From Dyella sp. GSA-30 (GTDB lineage: Bacteria > Pseudomonadota > Gammaproteobacteria > Xanthomonadales > Rhodanobacteraceae), in contig NZ_AP027042.1 in assembly GCF_027924605.1 (NCBI RefSeq), forward strand, positions 3,263,524 to 3,327,523: a stretch of 64,000 bases of DNA, read 5' to 3'. The notes under the pieces are model-generated. The model ran no database searches, had not been told where the DNA came from, and worked only from the letters and a program-made list of their open reading frames with translations. Positions 51,861 to 60,919 of the stretch are shown piece after piece. The stretch's first letter is position 1. Every line of letters starts with the position of its first letter. Both the position numbers and the translations under genes were made by a program.

Positions 51861-54017
51861 ATGCATCACGCAATACGTATGGGCCTGGGTTTGGCAGCCC
51901 TGGCCACTGCACTTGGCGCAGCCGCGCAAAACACCAGCAATCTTCAGGGTATTTCGGTATCGGCCGCGGTCGATGACCCCAACGCAGCGCCACCGGGCAC
52001 TGCCGCCGCATTGGCGCCGGCGCAGGGAAACATGGCCGAGCTCGAGCCCCAATCGGTGTTGAATCGCAATTACATCCAGACGATCGCATCGCCCAAAGAC
52101 GATTACCTCGCCGTACTCGAACTGACACCATCGGCAGTCAACGCTTCGCCCAATGGCGCGGGTCTGTCCAGCAAGAGCGGCACCGTGCGCGGTTTCCAGG
52201 ACGGTGAATACGACGTCACGTTCGATGGCATTCCGTTCGGCGATCCGGGTGCGTTCGGTCACGCGACGACTGCGTTTTTTCCGGCGCCGACACTCGATGC
52301 CGTCGTTGTCGACCGCGGTCCTGGTACGGCGAGCAACCTCGGTAACGCAACCTTCGGTGGCACCGTGGCGCTTTACTCCGCGCCGACCACCGACAAACCG
52401 TCAGGCCAGGTGTCGGCAATGTTCGGTAGTGGCAATACCTGGCAACTCGCCGGTACAGCCAATACCGGCACGATGAACAAGATCGGCACGGAAGCCTCGG
52501 TTAATTACACCCATCTCGAATCCGATGGCTTGCTCGATTTCGCCGGGTTGCGCCAGGACAACGTGCTGTTCAAGATCAAGCAGCCGCTGGGCGACAGCAC
52601 TACGCTGACGCTGGTGGCCGACTACAACAAGGTGAAATGGAATACGTTCACCGCCCAGCCTACCAAGCAGACCGATCGCTTCGGCTTGGATTTCGGCGGT
52701 CTCAACAACGACCCGAATTCGCAGGGTTACTACAATTACAACATCGACGACCGCCACGCCGATTTCGAGTACCTGCAGCTGCATGGCGATTACGGCACCT
52801 GGCGCCTCGACAACAAGCTCTATACTTATGGTCTGCGCGACAGCGGCCCGGGCGGTGTGGACTTGCTCGGCAATACACCCAACAAGGCGTTACTGCCCAA
52901 GGGTGGCGTGCCAGGCGCGATCAATCACAGCATCTATCGCGCGTATGGCGACATGCTCAAGGCGGAGAAGGACGTCGGTAGCGGCTGGCTGGATAGCACC
53001 TTGCGCGCGGGCATCTGGGCGGAACGTACCTATCAGAACCAGGACCAGATCACGGTCGATCTGTCGACGATGACACCACGCGTATTGGCGGGTACGCCGA
53101 ACGCCAACATCATCGACACCCGTCAGCACACCAATACCACGCAGAGTTATGTCGAGGTGGAGTGGCGGCCGATCGAGAACCTGAGCATCGTACCGGGTAT
53201 CAAGCACATTGATTTTGACCGCACGCTGGAGGGTGTTTCGAACTTCCTGCCCGTGGGTGGCGCCGGGCATTTCAGTACCACGCTGGGAGCGGTCGCGTTC
53301 AACTATCGCTTCAGTCCGAACCTCGCCGGCTACGCGCAGTGGGCTGAAGGTTTCCAGGCGCCGAAGGTGAACATCCTGCAGGGCGATGGCAGCAACGTCG
53401 ATCCGCAGCAGACCAAGAACTACCAGGCTGGCCTGGTGTGGAAAGACGCGCGCACCGTCGCGGATATCGATGTGTATTACATCGATTTTTCCAATCTCGT
53501 GAGCAGCGTGGAAGAGCCCATCGGTCCCGGCGGCTCGCTGATCTCCGTGTTCGTCAACCAGGGCGGCGTGATCTACAAGGGTATCGAGGGCGAGGTTACC
53601 CATCTTCTTGGCGATTCGGGGTTCAGCGTCACAGCGAACGGCAGCATCAATAGTGCCTATTCCAAAACTACGGGCCTGCAGATCGCCAACGCGCCCAATG
53701 CCACGGCCGATGCGGGTTTTATCTACGACAAAGGTCCGTTGTACGGTTCGTTCCTGATCAAATACGTGGGGACGCGTTTCACCGGCGTGGGCGAGACCAG
53801 CGGTGCGACGTACAACGCCAACACGCGTTTGCCGACCTACAACTATGCCAACTTGAACATCGGTTATCGATTCACGCCTGACCTGAGACTGCAACTGTCG
53901 ACCAATAACCTGTTCGACCATCGCACGCCGATCCAGGGCAACGGAGCGACGACCAATCCGACGTTCTACTACCTGGCGGCGCGTAACTACACGCTGCAGA
54001 TGACCTACACCTTCTGA
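51861..54017 (+). CDS. TonB-dependent outer-membrane receptor
   Basis: A 718-residue receptor with a signal peptide (about 1-22, ending GAAAQN), a plug domain (about 50-200, with SGTVRGFQDGEYDVTFDG and DRGPGTASNLG) and a beta-barrel ending in the required terminal phenylalanine (TYTF). No N-terminal signalling extension is present. AGGAG lies 12 bases before the ATG at 61 of the line starting 51801, a rather long spacing; an ATG six codons later (51879) is a possible alternative. It opens an operon with a GH92 mannosidase and a PI-PLC, so its ligand may be a glycan or glycolipid piece rather than a siderophore. Confidence 0.9.
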   Translation: MHHAIRMGLGLAALATALGAAAQNTSNLQGISVSAAVDDPNAAPPGTAAALAPAQGNMAELEPQSVLNRNYIQTIASPKDDYLAVLELTPSAVNASPNGAGLSSKSGTVRGFQDGEYDVTFDGIPFGDPGAFGHATTAFFPAPTLDAVVVDRGPGTASNLGNATFGGTVALYSAPTTDKPSGQVSAMFGSGNTWQLAGTANTGTMNKIGTEASVNYTHLESDGLLDFAGLRQDNVLFKIKQPLGDSTTLTLVADYNKVKWNTFTAQPTKQTDRFGLDFGGLNNDPNSQGYYNYNIDDRHADFEYLQLHGDYGTWRLDNKLYTYGLRDSGPGGVDLLGNTPNKALLPKGGVPGAINHSIYRAYGDMLKAEKDVGSGWLDSTLRAGIWAERTYQNQDQITVDLSTMTPRVLAGTPNANIIDTRQHTNTTQSYVEVEWRPIENLSIVPGIKHIDFDRTLEGVSNFLPVGGAGHFSTTLGAVAFNYRFSPNLAGYAQWAEGFQAPKVNILQGDGSNVDPQQTKNYQAGLVWKDARTVADIDVYYIDFSNLVSSVEEPIGPGGSLISVFVNQGGVIYKGIEGEVTHLLGDSGFSVTANGSINSAYSKTTGLQIANAPNATADAGFIYDKGPLYGSFLIKYVGTRFTGVGETSGATYNANTRLPTYNYANLNIGYRFTPDLRLQLSTNNLFDHRTPIQGNGATTNPTFYYLAARNYTLQMTYTF

Positions 54018-54045
54018 TACCTGTTACCGAAGAAGAGAAGCATTG

Positions 54046-56286
54046 ATGAAACCTTTTGTTTCAAGCATGCGCCGCGCACTCGGGCTGGCGATCGCCTGTA
54101 TGGCGATCGGCGCGCCGCTCATGGCACAGGCCGGTGAGCATGTCGCCGACGTCAATCCGTTTATCGGTGAAGACTGGTATGGCGAAGTCTTTGTGGGTGC
54201 GTCGGTGCCGTTCGGCATGGTCAAGCTGGGGCCGGACCTGCACGGTTACGGCAATCGCAAGGGCTTCCAGAGTACGGGTGAGGTGCGTGGTTTCACGCAC
54301 CTGCACCTGAGCGGCGGTTCGGGCAAGTACGACAACATCCGCGTCGCGCCGAGTACGGGCGAATTGCAACCGACCGATATCCATTCGCCGCGCGGCGACG
54401 AGCAGGCCAGCCCGGGTTACTACGCGACGGACCTGACCCGGTATCGCGTCAAGGCCGAGCTGACGGCGACCCGCCGTACCGGTATGCATCGCTACACCTT
54501 CGCCGATGCCGGCGAGGCCCACATCACGATGGATCTCGATCTGCTGGGCAAGGGCACGGGGCCGGAAACGCAGCGCTTTCTGGGTGGCGAGATCAAAGTG
54601 GTCTCGCCCAATGAGATCGTAGGCGTGGGCCGTTATATCGGCGGCTGGAACGAAGGCGCCGAATACTACGTCTATTTCGACATGGTCACCGACACGCCGG
54701 CAAACGCAACGCGAACCTGGCTCGGCAAGCAGCTAAGCGATGCACAGCAGGCGCATAGCGACATCGACCAGCCGCTGGGCGCATCACTGGATTATCAGGT
54801 CAAGGCAGGGCAGGCGATCCAGGCCAAGGTTGGCATCTCCTTCGTCAGCGGAGCGCAAGCGCACCAGAACGTGGTGCAGGAGATCGCCGGCTGGAACTTC
54901 GATGCCGTACGTCAGGCCGCGGCGGCGCAATGGAATCAGGCGCTCGGTCGCATCGAGATTCAAGGCGCGAACGACGCGGAGCGTCGCGTGTTTTACACGG
55001 CGCTGTTCCATACGATGATGATGCCCTCCGACCACACCGGCGAAAATCCGAAATGGACGTCCAGCGAGCCGTACTACGACGATTTCCAGGCCATCTGGGA
55101 TACGTTCCGAAGCCAGGGCCCGCTGCTGACCCTGATCGCGCCGGATCGCCAGCGTGACATCGTGCGCTCGCTGATCGATACCTATCGTCACGCCGGTTAC
55201 ATGCCCGATGCGCGCGTGGGCAACGACAATGGTCGCACGCAAGGCGGCAGCAATGCCGATGTGCTGGTCGCCGATGCTTACGTCAAGGGACTCAAGGGCA
55301 TCGACTATGCCACGGCGTTCAAGGCGATGTTGAAAGACGCGACGGTGCCGCCGGCCGATGCGCGCAAGGAAGGGCGCGGCGGTCTGGACACCTATAACAC
55401 CCTCGGTTATGTCGCCCAGCCTACCGAGCGTGCCGGTTCGCGCACGGTCGAATATGCGTACGACGATTTCACCATCGCGGAGCTGGCTTGCGGTCTGGGT
55501 CATGCCAAGGAGGCCAGGCTCTATACGCAGCATGCCGGCAACTGGGCCAACCTATGGGATGCGACTCAGGTACAGGAGGGCGTGAGTGGCTTCCTGCGGC
55601 CGCGTAACGCCGATGGCAGTTGGGCGCCGCAGTATCTCGTGCGACGCGGTACCTGGCCCGACTTCTACTACGAAGGTGATCTGTGGACCTATTCGCTGTA
55701 TGCGCCGCAGGACATGCGCAAGCTGGTGGCGATGTCCGGCGGTAACGAGGCGTTCGTGAAGCGGCTCGATGCAACGTTCGACAACCTGCATTTCGACGTG
55801 ACCAACGAGCCGGGCTTTCTGATTCCCGATCTTTATCTGTGGGCCGGCCGGCCGGATCGCGCTGTCGATCGCATCGTTACCTTTCTGCAGAAGGCCTTCA
55901 AGGATACGCGCGGCGGCATTCCGGGCAACGATGACTCAGGCGCGATGTCCAGCTGGTATGCCTTCCAGTCGATGGGTTTCTATCCGAGCCCGGGCCAGGA
56001 TGTCTATCTGATCGGCACGCCTTCATTTCAGCACGTGGATATCGATCTGGGGCAGGGCAAGACCTTTACGATCGTGGCGGAGAACTTCACGCGTGATCGT
56101 GTGAACCGCTACGTGCAGTCGGCCACGCTCAATGGCGAGCCGCTGGGCAAGGCGTGGTTCCGGCATGGCGACATCGCCAACGGGGGAACCTTGACGCTGG
56201 TGATGGGGCCGAGTCCTTCGCGTTGGGGCACGACCACGCCGCCGCCTTCGATGTCCGACCCCGATTTTGCGCTGTGCAAGCACTGA
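54046..56286 (+). CDS. GH92 alpha-1,2-mannosidase
   Basis: A 746-residue glycoside hydrolase with a signal peptide (about 1-30, ending AQAGEH). DVNPFIGEDWYGEVFVG and VPFGMVKLGPDL at the N-terminal beta-sandwich, and PGNDDSGAMSSWYAFQSMGFYPSPG near residue 625 (read as GNDDSGAMSSW then YAFQSMGFYP), are hallmarks of calcium-dependent GH92 enzymes, which remove terminal alpha-mannose. Length matches the family. The ATG lies 28 bases after the receptor stop. In Xanthomonas, GH92 enzymes act in N-glycan loci; here the partner is a PI-PLC. Confidence 0.94.
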   Translation: MKPFVSSMRRALGLAIACMAIGAPLMAQAGEHVADVNPFIGEDWYGEVFVGASVPFGMVKLGPDLHGYGNRKGFQSTGEVRGFTHLHLSGGSGKYDNIRVAPSTGELQPTDIHSPRGDEQASPGYYATDLTRYRVKAELTATRRTGMHRYTFADAGEAHITMDLDLLGKGTGPETQRFLGGEIKVVSPNEIVGVGRYIGGWNEGAEYYVYFDMVTDTPANATRTWLGKQLSDAQQAHSDIDQPLGASLDYQVKAGQAIQAKVGISFVSGAQAHQNVVQEIAGWNFDAVRQAAAAQWNQALGRIEIQGANDAERRVFYTALFHTMMMPSDHTGENPKWTSSEPYYDDFQAIWDTFRSQGPLLTLIAPDRQRDIVRSLIDTYRHAGYMPDARVGNDNGRTQGGSNADVLVADAYVKGLKGIDYATAFKAMLKDATVPPADARKEGRGGLDTYNTLGYVAQPTERAGSRTVEYAYDDFTIAELACGLGHAKEARLYTQHAGNWANLWDATQVQEGVSGFLRPRNADGSWAPQYLVRRGTWPDFYYEGDLWTYSLYAPQDMRKLVAMSGGNEAFVKRLDATFDNLHFDVTNEPGFLIPDLYLWAGRPDRAVDRIVTFLQKAFKDTRGGIPGNDDSGAMSSWYAFQSMGFYPSPGQDVYLIGTPSFQHVDIDLGQGKTFTIVAENFTRDRVNRYVQSATLNGEPLGKAWFRHGDIANGGTLTLVMGPSPSRWGTTTPPPSMSDPDFALCKH

Positions 56287-56321
56287 CGCTTGCCGCCCAT
56301 CCCATTGCACAGGAACTCACC

Positions 56322-57461
56322 ATGCTCATCTTGCGCCACGCTTCCTTGTGGTCGATCGTCGGCACGTTGCTTACGTTGTCCGCTTCTGCATTTGCCACCG
56401 ATGATTCGGTGCGTATCAATCAAATCCAGGTTGTCGGTACGCACAACAGCTATCACGCGGGTTTCGCACCCAGTGCCACCAAGGTCATGTTGAAGGAGGC
56501 GCCGAAAGAATTCGCCGCCATCAACTACAGCCACCCGTCCTTGACGCGTCAGTTCGACGATGGCGTTCGCCAGATCGAGCTGGATGTGTTTTCCGACAGC
56601 AAGGGCGGCATGTATGTGGACCCGGCCATCGATCATATGGTCGACCTGAATGGCCTTCCGGATGATCCGCCGACGGCGCCGCCCGGTACGTGGGAAAAGC
56701 CCGGCTTCAAGGTGATGCATATCCAGGGTATCGATCAGCGCAGCGTATGCCAGCCTTTCACGGCCTGCCTCAGTGAAGTCCGTGCGTGGTCGAAGGCGCA
56801 TCCCAAGCACGCGCCGTTGTTCATTCTGGTCGAGACCAAAGAGGAGCCGTTGAAGGTAAAGATTCCGACGGTAGACCCTGAGCGGTTTACGCCGGCTGTT
56901 TTCGATGCGCTCGATAAGGAAATTGCTTCGGTGTTTTCGGCAAGCGAGATCGTGACCCCGGATGACGTGCGCGGCAAATACGCCACGCTCGACGAAGCGG
57001 TGCGCAAGGGTGGCTGGCCGACCCTGGCCAAGGCGCGCGGCAAGGTCGTCTTCCTGCTCGACCAGCGCAAGATCGAAAGTGTCTATCTCGATGGGCATGA
57101 TGCATTGCACGGCAGACTCGCGTTTACCAATGCCACGCCTGGCGCTCCCGATGCCGCGTTTACCGAGTGCAACGAATGCGGTGCGGATGAGATCAATGCT
57201 TTGGTACGTCGCGGTTATCTGGTGCGTGCGCGTGCCGACGATCCGGCGCAGGGGCAGGGTGTGCGTAACGATGGCACGCGTCGTGATGTGGTGTTGAGCA
57301 GCGGTGCGCAGATGATCAGTACCGATTATCCGGTGCGTGAGCCGTCGGAGCATGGGTATGAAGTCGGTCTGCCCGGTGGGGTTGCGGTGCATTGCAATCC
57401 TGTGTTGACGACGGCGGCGCAGTGCAAGGATGTGGGGTTGGAGATGTTGGGTACGAAGTAG
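56322..57461 (+). CDS. Calcium-dependent phosphatidylinositol-specific phospholipase C-like enzyme
   Basis: A 379-residue exported protein (signal peptide about 1-25, ending AFATDD). The catalytic barrel begins with VGTHNSYHAGF, where the first catalytic histidine lies, then QIELDVFSD (calcium-binding acidic residues) and MHIQGID. This is the pattern of the calcium-dependent bacterial PI-PLC family related to the Streptomyces enzyme. C-terminal cysteines (CNECG, CNP, CKD) suggest disulfides. AGGA lies eight bases before the ATG, 35 bases after the mannosidase stop. PI-PLCs cut phosphatidylinositol and GPI anchors, fitting a role with the mannosidase. Confidence 0.85.
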   Translation: MLILRHASLWSIVGTLLTLSASAFATDDSVRINQIQVVGTHNSYHAGFAPSATKVMLKEAPKEFAAINYSHPSLTRQFDDGVRQIELDVFSDSKGGMYVDPAIDHMVDLNGLPDDPPTAPPGTWEKPGFKVMHIQGIDQRSVCQPFTACLSEVRAWSKAHPKHAPLFILVETKEEPLKVKIPTVDPERFTPAVFDALDKEIASVFSASEIVTPDDVRGKYATLDEAVRKGGWPTLAKARGKVVFLLDQRKIESVYLDGHDALHGRLAFTNATPGAPDAAFTECNECGADEINALVRRGYLVRARADDPAQGQGVRNDGTRRDVVLSSGAQMISTDYPVREPSEHGYEVGLPGGVAVHCNPVLTTAAQCKDVGLEMLGTK

Positions 57462-57489
57462 CGTGCAGGCTCGCTTCGCATCGCCTCTT

Positions 57490-57622
57490 GTGCTCCCTCA
57501 TCCCAATCCTCTCCCCCGGCGGAGCCAGGGGAGAGGGGGCTGACTGAGGCAAGTCTTCAACGCCACGCGCTTTTGCTCCCCCTCCCCTGGCTTGCCGGGG
57601 GAGAGGGTTGGGGTGAGGGGGC
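57490..57622. repeat. Composite inverted repeat, family A (REPIN-like), copy 3
   Basis: Same layout as the copies at 31732 and 45719: degenerate left outer arm (CTCCCTCATCCCAATCCTCT), inner arms around CCAGGGGAGAGG, a spacer with TTCAACGCCACGCGCTTTTG and an intact right outer arm. The flank GCTCGCTTCGCATCGCCTCT (57471-57490) is shared with copy 2. It separates the PI-PLC and convergent LysR genes. Confidence 0.85.
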
Positions 57623-57630
57623 GCTCTGGA

Positions 57631-58524
57631 CTATCCAAGCTCCTTGATCATGTCCACAAACGCTCGCAACCCGGCCGGTACCAGGCGATTACTCGGGTAA
57701 TAAAGACATTCACCAGGAAACGGCGGCGTCCATTCGGTCAATATCGATTGCAACCGCCCACTTTCGATAGCCTCCTGCGCGGCATCGATAGACACATACG
57801 CGATGCCCAATCCCTGAATGGCTGCGTCGACCATGGCGCCCATATGGTCGAGCGTCATCGGGCCGGACACATCCAGTCGCAACTCCTGGTCGTAACGCTC
57901 GAACTCCCAGCGATAGATCTTGCCGCTCGGCAGTCGAAAGCGAATGCAGCGGTGCGCGGCCAGTTCATCGGGCGTCTTTGGCGTGCCGTGCGTAGCCAGA
58001 TAACCCGGCGAAGCCACCGCCAGGAACTGTCCGTCGCGACCGAGCGGGATGGCGATCATATCCTGCGGTATCGCCTCGCTCAGCCGAATGCCCGCATCGA
58101 AGCCTTCGGCCACGATGTCGACCAGCTTGCCTTCGGTGACCATATCCAGATGCATTTCCGGATAGCGCGCGATAAATGCCGGAACCACCTTGACCATCAA
58201 TCGACGCACGGACGATTCGTGCGCATTGATCCGCAGGCTGCCCGAAGGGCGGTCGCGAAACGTGCCGACATCGGCCAGCGCCAGATCGAGTTCGCTCAGT
58301 ACCGGGGTCAGGCTGCGGAACAGCCGCGCGCCGGCCTCGGTCGGTGCCACGCTGCGCGTAGTGCGGTTGAACAGCCGCAGTCCCAGGCGCTCTTCCAGCG
58401 ACCGCATCATATGGCTGAGGGTCGAGGGCGACATGCCCAGTTCGTCGGCCGCGATGCGAAAGCTGGCATGGCGGACGATCGCCGTGAAGGCGCCGAGTTC
58501 GGTCAGGCTGGGACGTTGATTCAT
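57631..58524 (-). CDS. LysR family regulator, divergent from an alcohol dehydrogenase
   Basis: A 297-residue LysR protein: helix-turn-helix at about 1-65 (SFRIAADELGMSPSTLSHMMRSLE) and inducer domain at 90-295. It resembles the large group of LysR regulators that control neighbouring oxidoreductase genes. It faces the zinc alcohol dehydrogenase across a 109-base gap, the usual arrangement for control of that gene. Inducer unknown. Confidence 0.88.
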   Translation of the reverse strand: MNQRPSLTELGAFTAIVRHASFRIAADELGMSPSTLSHMMRSLEERLGLRLFNRTTRSVAPTEAGARLFRSLTPVLSELDLALADVGTFRDRPSGSLRINAHESSVRRLMVKVVPAFIARYPEMHLDMVTEGKLVDIVAEGFDAGIRLSEAIPQDMIAIPLGRDGQFLAVASPGYLATHGTPKTPDELAAHRCIRFRLPSGKIYRWEFERYDQELRLDVSGPMTLDHMGAMVDAAIQGLGIAYVSIDAAQEAIESGRLQSILTEWTPPFPGECLYYPSNRLVPAGLRAFVDMIKELG

Positions 58525-58633
58525 GGGGAATGGCCACTAAGTCATGCCGATATTAGGCCATAGACCCAGCAATGTGCGCTCCCTATAGTTTCGCGGTTGT
58601 GTTCGCTCACTCTTAACCGCTAAGGAAATCACC

Positions 58634-59686
58634 ATGCAGACCAAGGCTTTTGCCGCCCAGACGGCGACCACGCCGCTCGCGCTCACGACGATCGAACGGC
58701 GCGAACCCGGAGCCGCGGATGTGGCGATCGATATCCTCTATTGCGGCGTTTGCCATTCGGACCTGCACACCGCACGTGGCGAGTGGGGCGGCGTGCGTTT
58801 CCCGAGCGTGCCGGGGCATGAAATCGTTGGCCGCGTGACTCACGTTGGCAACCAGGTCTCCAAGTTCAAGGTGGGTGACATCGTCGGCGTCGGCTGCATG
58901 GTCGACAGCTGCCGCACCTGCGCCTCCTGCAACGATGGCCTGGAGCAGTATTGCCGCGGCCCGCATGGCTTCCAGGGCACGTACAACGGTTGGGTCGATG
59001 GCAGTGGCGAGAACACCTATGGCGGCTACTCCGCCGCCGTGGTGGTCGATCAGGCTTTCGTGCTGAAGATCAGCCATGCCGAAGCCGACTTGGCCGCGGT
59101 CGCGCCGCTGCTTTGCGCTGGCATCACCACGTGGTCGCCGCTGCGCCACTGGGACGTGGGCCCGGGCAAGAAAGTGGGCGTCGTCGGTATCGGTGGCCTG
59201 GGCCATATGGGTGTCAAGCTGGCGCGTGCGCTGGGTGCGCACGTGGTGGCGTTCACCACCTCGCCGTCGAAGGTGCAGGCGGCGCTCGACCTGGGTGCCC
59301 ACGAAGTGGTTGTCTCGCGCAACGCCGATGAGATGGCCGCCCACGTCAACAGCTTCGACTTTATTCTCAATACCGTGGCCGTGTCGCACGATCTGGATGC
59401 CTTCACCAACCTGCTCAAGCGCGACGGCACCCTTACCCTGGTCGGCGCACCGTCGAGCCCGCATCCGTCACCGTCGGTGATGGGGCTGATTTTCGGTCGC
59501 AAGTCCATCGCCGGTTCGCTTATCGGCGGCATCGCCGAAACGCAGGAAATGCTTGATTTCTGCGCCAAGCATGGCATCACTTCCGATATCGAAATGATCG
59601 CGATGCAGGATATCGAGAACGCCTATGAGCGCATGTTGAAGAGCGATGTGAAGTACCGCTTCGTCATCGACATGGCAACGCTGTAA
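58634..59686 (+). CDS. Zinc-dependent NADP alcohol dehydrogenase (YahK/CAD type)
   Basis: A 350-residue medium-chain dehydrogenase. Catalytic zinc ligands are C40, H62 and E63 with the CGVCHSD motif; structural zinc ligands are C93, C96, C99 and C107. The nucleotide motif GIGGLGHMGVKLA is typical of the cinnamyl-alcohol/YahK group, which reduces aldehydes with NADPH. AAGGA precedes the ATG. It is controlled in all likelihood by the divergent LysR and followed by a strong hairpin terminator. Confidence 0.93.
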   Translation: MQTKAFAAQTATTPLALTTIERREPGAADVAIDILYCGVCHSDLHTARGEWGGVRFPSVPGHEIVGRVTHVGNQVSKFKVGDIVGVGCMVDSCRTCASCNDGLEQYCRGPHGFQGTYNGWVDGSGENTYGGYSAAVVVDQAFVLKISHAEADLAAVAPLLCAGITTWSPLRHWDVGPGKKVGVVGIGGLGHMGVKLARALGAHVVAFTTSPSKVQAALDLGAHEVVVSRNADEMAAHVNSFDFILNTVAVSHDLDAFTNLLKRDGTLTLVGAPSSPHPSPSVMGLIFGRKSIAGSLIGGIAETQEMLDFCAKHGITSDIEMIAMQDIENAYERMLKSDVKYRFVIDMATL

Positions 59687-59705
59687 GCGCGGCTGACGGT
59701 TCATC

Positions 59706-59732
59706 CCGGACGGAGGCGATGCCTCCGTCCGG
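59706..59732 (+). terminator. Terminator after the alcohol dehydrogenase
   Basis: CCGGACGGAGGC (59706-59717) and its exact complement (59721-59732) form a 12-base-pair stem with a three-base loop, 19 bases past the stop and before the end of the convergent gene at 59741. It can serve both strands. Confidence 0.75.
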
Positions 59733-59740
59733 TGGTGCAT

Positions 59741-60580
59741 TCAGGTCGATAGTCCGAAGGTGCCGAAATACGCGGTAATGGCACGCATGAAGTCATCGTC
59801 CTTGCGCGGCTGGACAATGCCGAGCTGGGTCCGAACGTGCTTCAGGGAAAACATGGCTAGCGCTCCAGACCGGCGCAGCAGTTCCGAATAGGTCTTGTCC
59901 GTCGCCACCACGGTTGGGTCGTCGGTCTGCTTGTACATGCGGTACAAAATGGACGCGCCTTGTACCAGGCCGTGAATGTTTCGCTCGTCGAATTTGAGCA
60001 TTTGCGCCATGGCCGGACCGTTGGGGTTTCGAGGGTCCAGAATGGCCGCCGCAAAATCGCCGAACATGGCGAAGGTCATTTCGTCCAGGCGCTTTCGCTT
60101 GTACGTGGATTCGGCCTTGTCTTTCCTGGGTTCCCGCTCCGGGCGGCGCGGCAATTTATCTTGCGAAATGAATTGTTCGACTTCGTAATCCGTTGCGCCG
60201 GAAGGCGACCCGAAAAAGACCGCCCGCACGAATGTTTCCAGTTGCGCCCGGAACAGCGTGGCTATGGACGCTCCATGCACGCTGGCGTTGAGCCCGATCA
60301 GCTGGGCGGCGGATGCGCCATGATCGAGCGAGGTCAGGGTGAGCGCCAGCGAGAGCCCGGCGCGCGGCGATTCCGCAGGCGAACTCAAGCGTGCGACCGC
60401 CTCTCTGGTGGCGGTAATAAGGTTCAAGGTAGCAATGGCTTTGGCGTTAATAGGCGCCTCCTTTCGAGCCACCGCGTCTTTCTGTGCTCCATATTTCACG
60501 CTTGGCGTGAACGCTCTGCGCTCAGGACGTTTTCGACTTGTCGACGCCTTGGGCGGAACGGGTTTGAGCATGGGCATCAT
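59741..60580 (-). CDS. Unknown helical protein, 279 aa
   Basis: I do not firmly recognise this protein. The first 45 residues are basic and disordered; the rest is helical, with a central segment HGASIATLFRAQLETFVRA that recalls DUF5677/DUF6988-type proteins, sometimes found in defence regions. Lys/Arg-rich linkers lie near residues 140-160. The start is the ATG at 60580, with another ATG one codon later. It is flanked by a terminator and a divergent response regulator; no partner gene is present. Function unknown. Confidence 0.6.
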   Translation of the reverse strand: MMPMLKPVPPKASTSRKRPERRAFTPSVKYGAQKDAVARKEAPINAKAIATLNLITATREAVARLSSPAESPRAGLSLALTLTSLDHGASAAQLIGLNASVHGASIATLFRAQLETFVRAVFFGSPSGATDYEVEQFISQDKLPRRPEREPRKDKAESTYKRKRLDEMTFAMFGDFAAAILDPRNPNGPAMAQMLKFDERNIHGLVQGASILYRMYKQTDDPTVVATDKTYSELLRRSGALAMFSLKHVRTQLGIVQPRKDDDFMRAITAYFGTFGLST

Positions 60581-60919
60581 CGCGATTACCTCGGTAGCAT
60601 TAGCCCCCTAGATTTCGAGTCATCACGTTCCACGTGAGAAAAGGAAACTGGGTTTGTTGCGACAGGCCCGGAGTGGCTTGCATGCTTGATGACGGAGCTG
60701 GCGCGTGGATGCGAGGTCTTCGTGAAATAGCCGCCATGTCATAGCTGCCATGACATGGCGGCTTCATCCCGACCTTCGCCCCGGGCGTAATCTAAGGTGG
60801 CTGAGGGCGCGGCATCTTTGCCGGAGCGGCGTTTTCCTATGCTGGAGCGCAAAAATGTCAACTGGAATGCCTATAATCGGTTGACGCCAGCAGCGGTCGC
60901 TTGCCGGCACACAGGACAC
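60581..60919. promoter_or_regulatory. Divergent region with a 13-base inverted repeat
   Basis: The gap between the unknown gene and the response regulator contains GCCGCCATGTCAT (60730-60742) and its exact complement (60750-60762) around a seven-base spacer. No T-run follows. It could be an operator of the response regulator or an early hairpin in its transcript. Nothing else gene-like was found. Confidence 0.5.

Noticed and set aside
51861-54017. TonB receptor as a zinc or siderophore receptor
   Set aside because: No Zur-like or Fur-like box was seen upstream, and its operon partners are a mannosidase and a PI-PLC.
56109-57392. 427-codon minus-strand frame opposite the PI-PLC
   Set aside because: Antisense shadow of a gene with a signal peptide and catalytic motifs on the plus strand.
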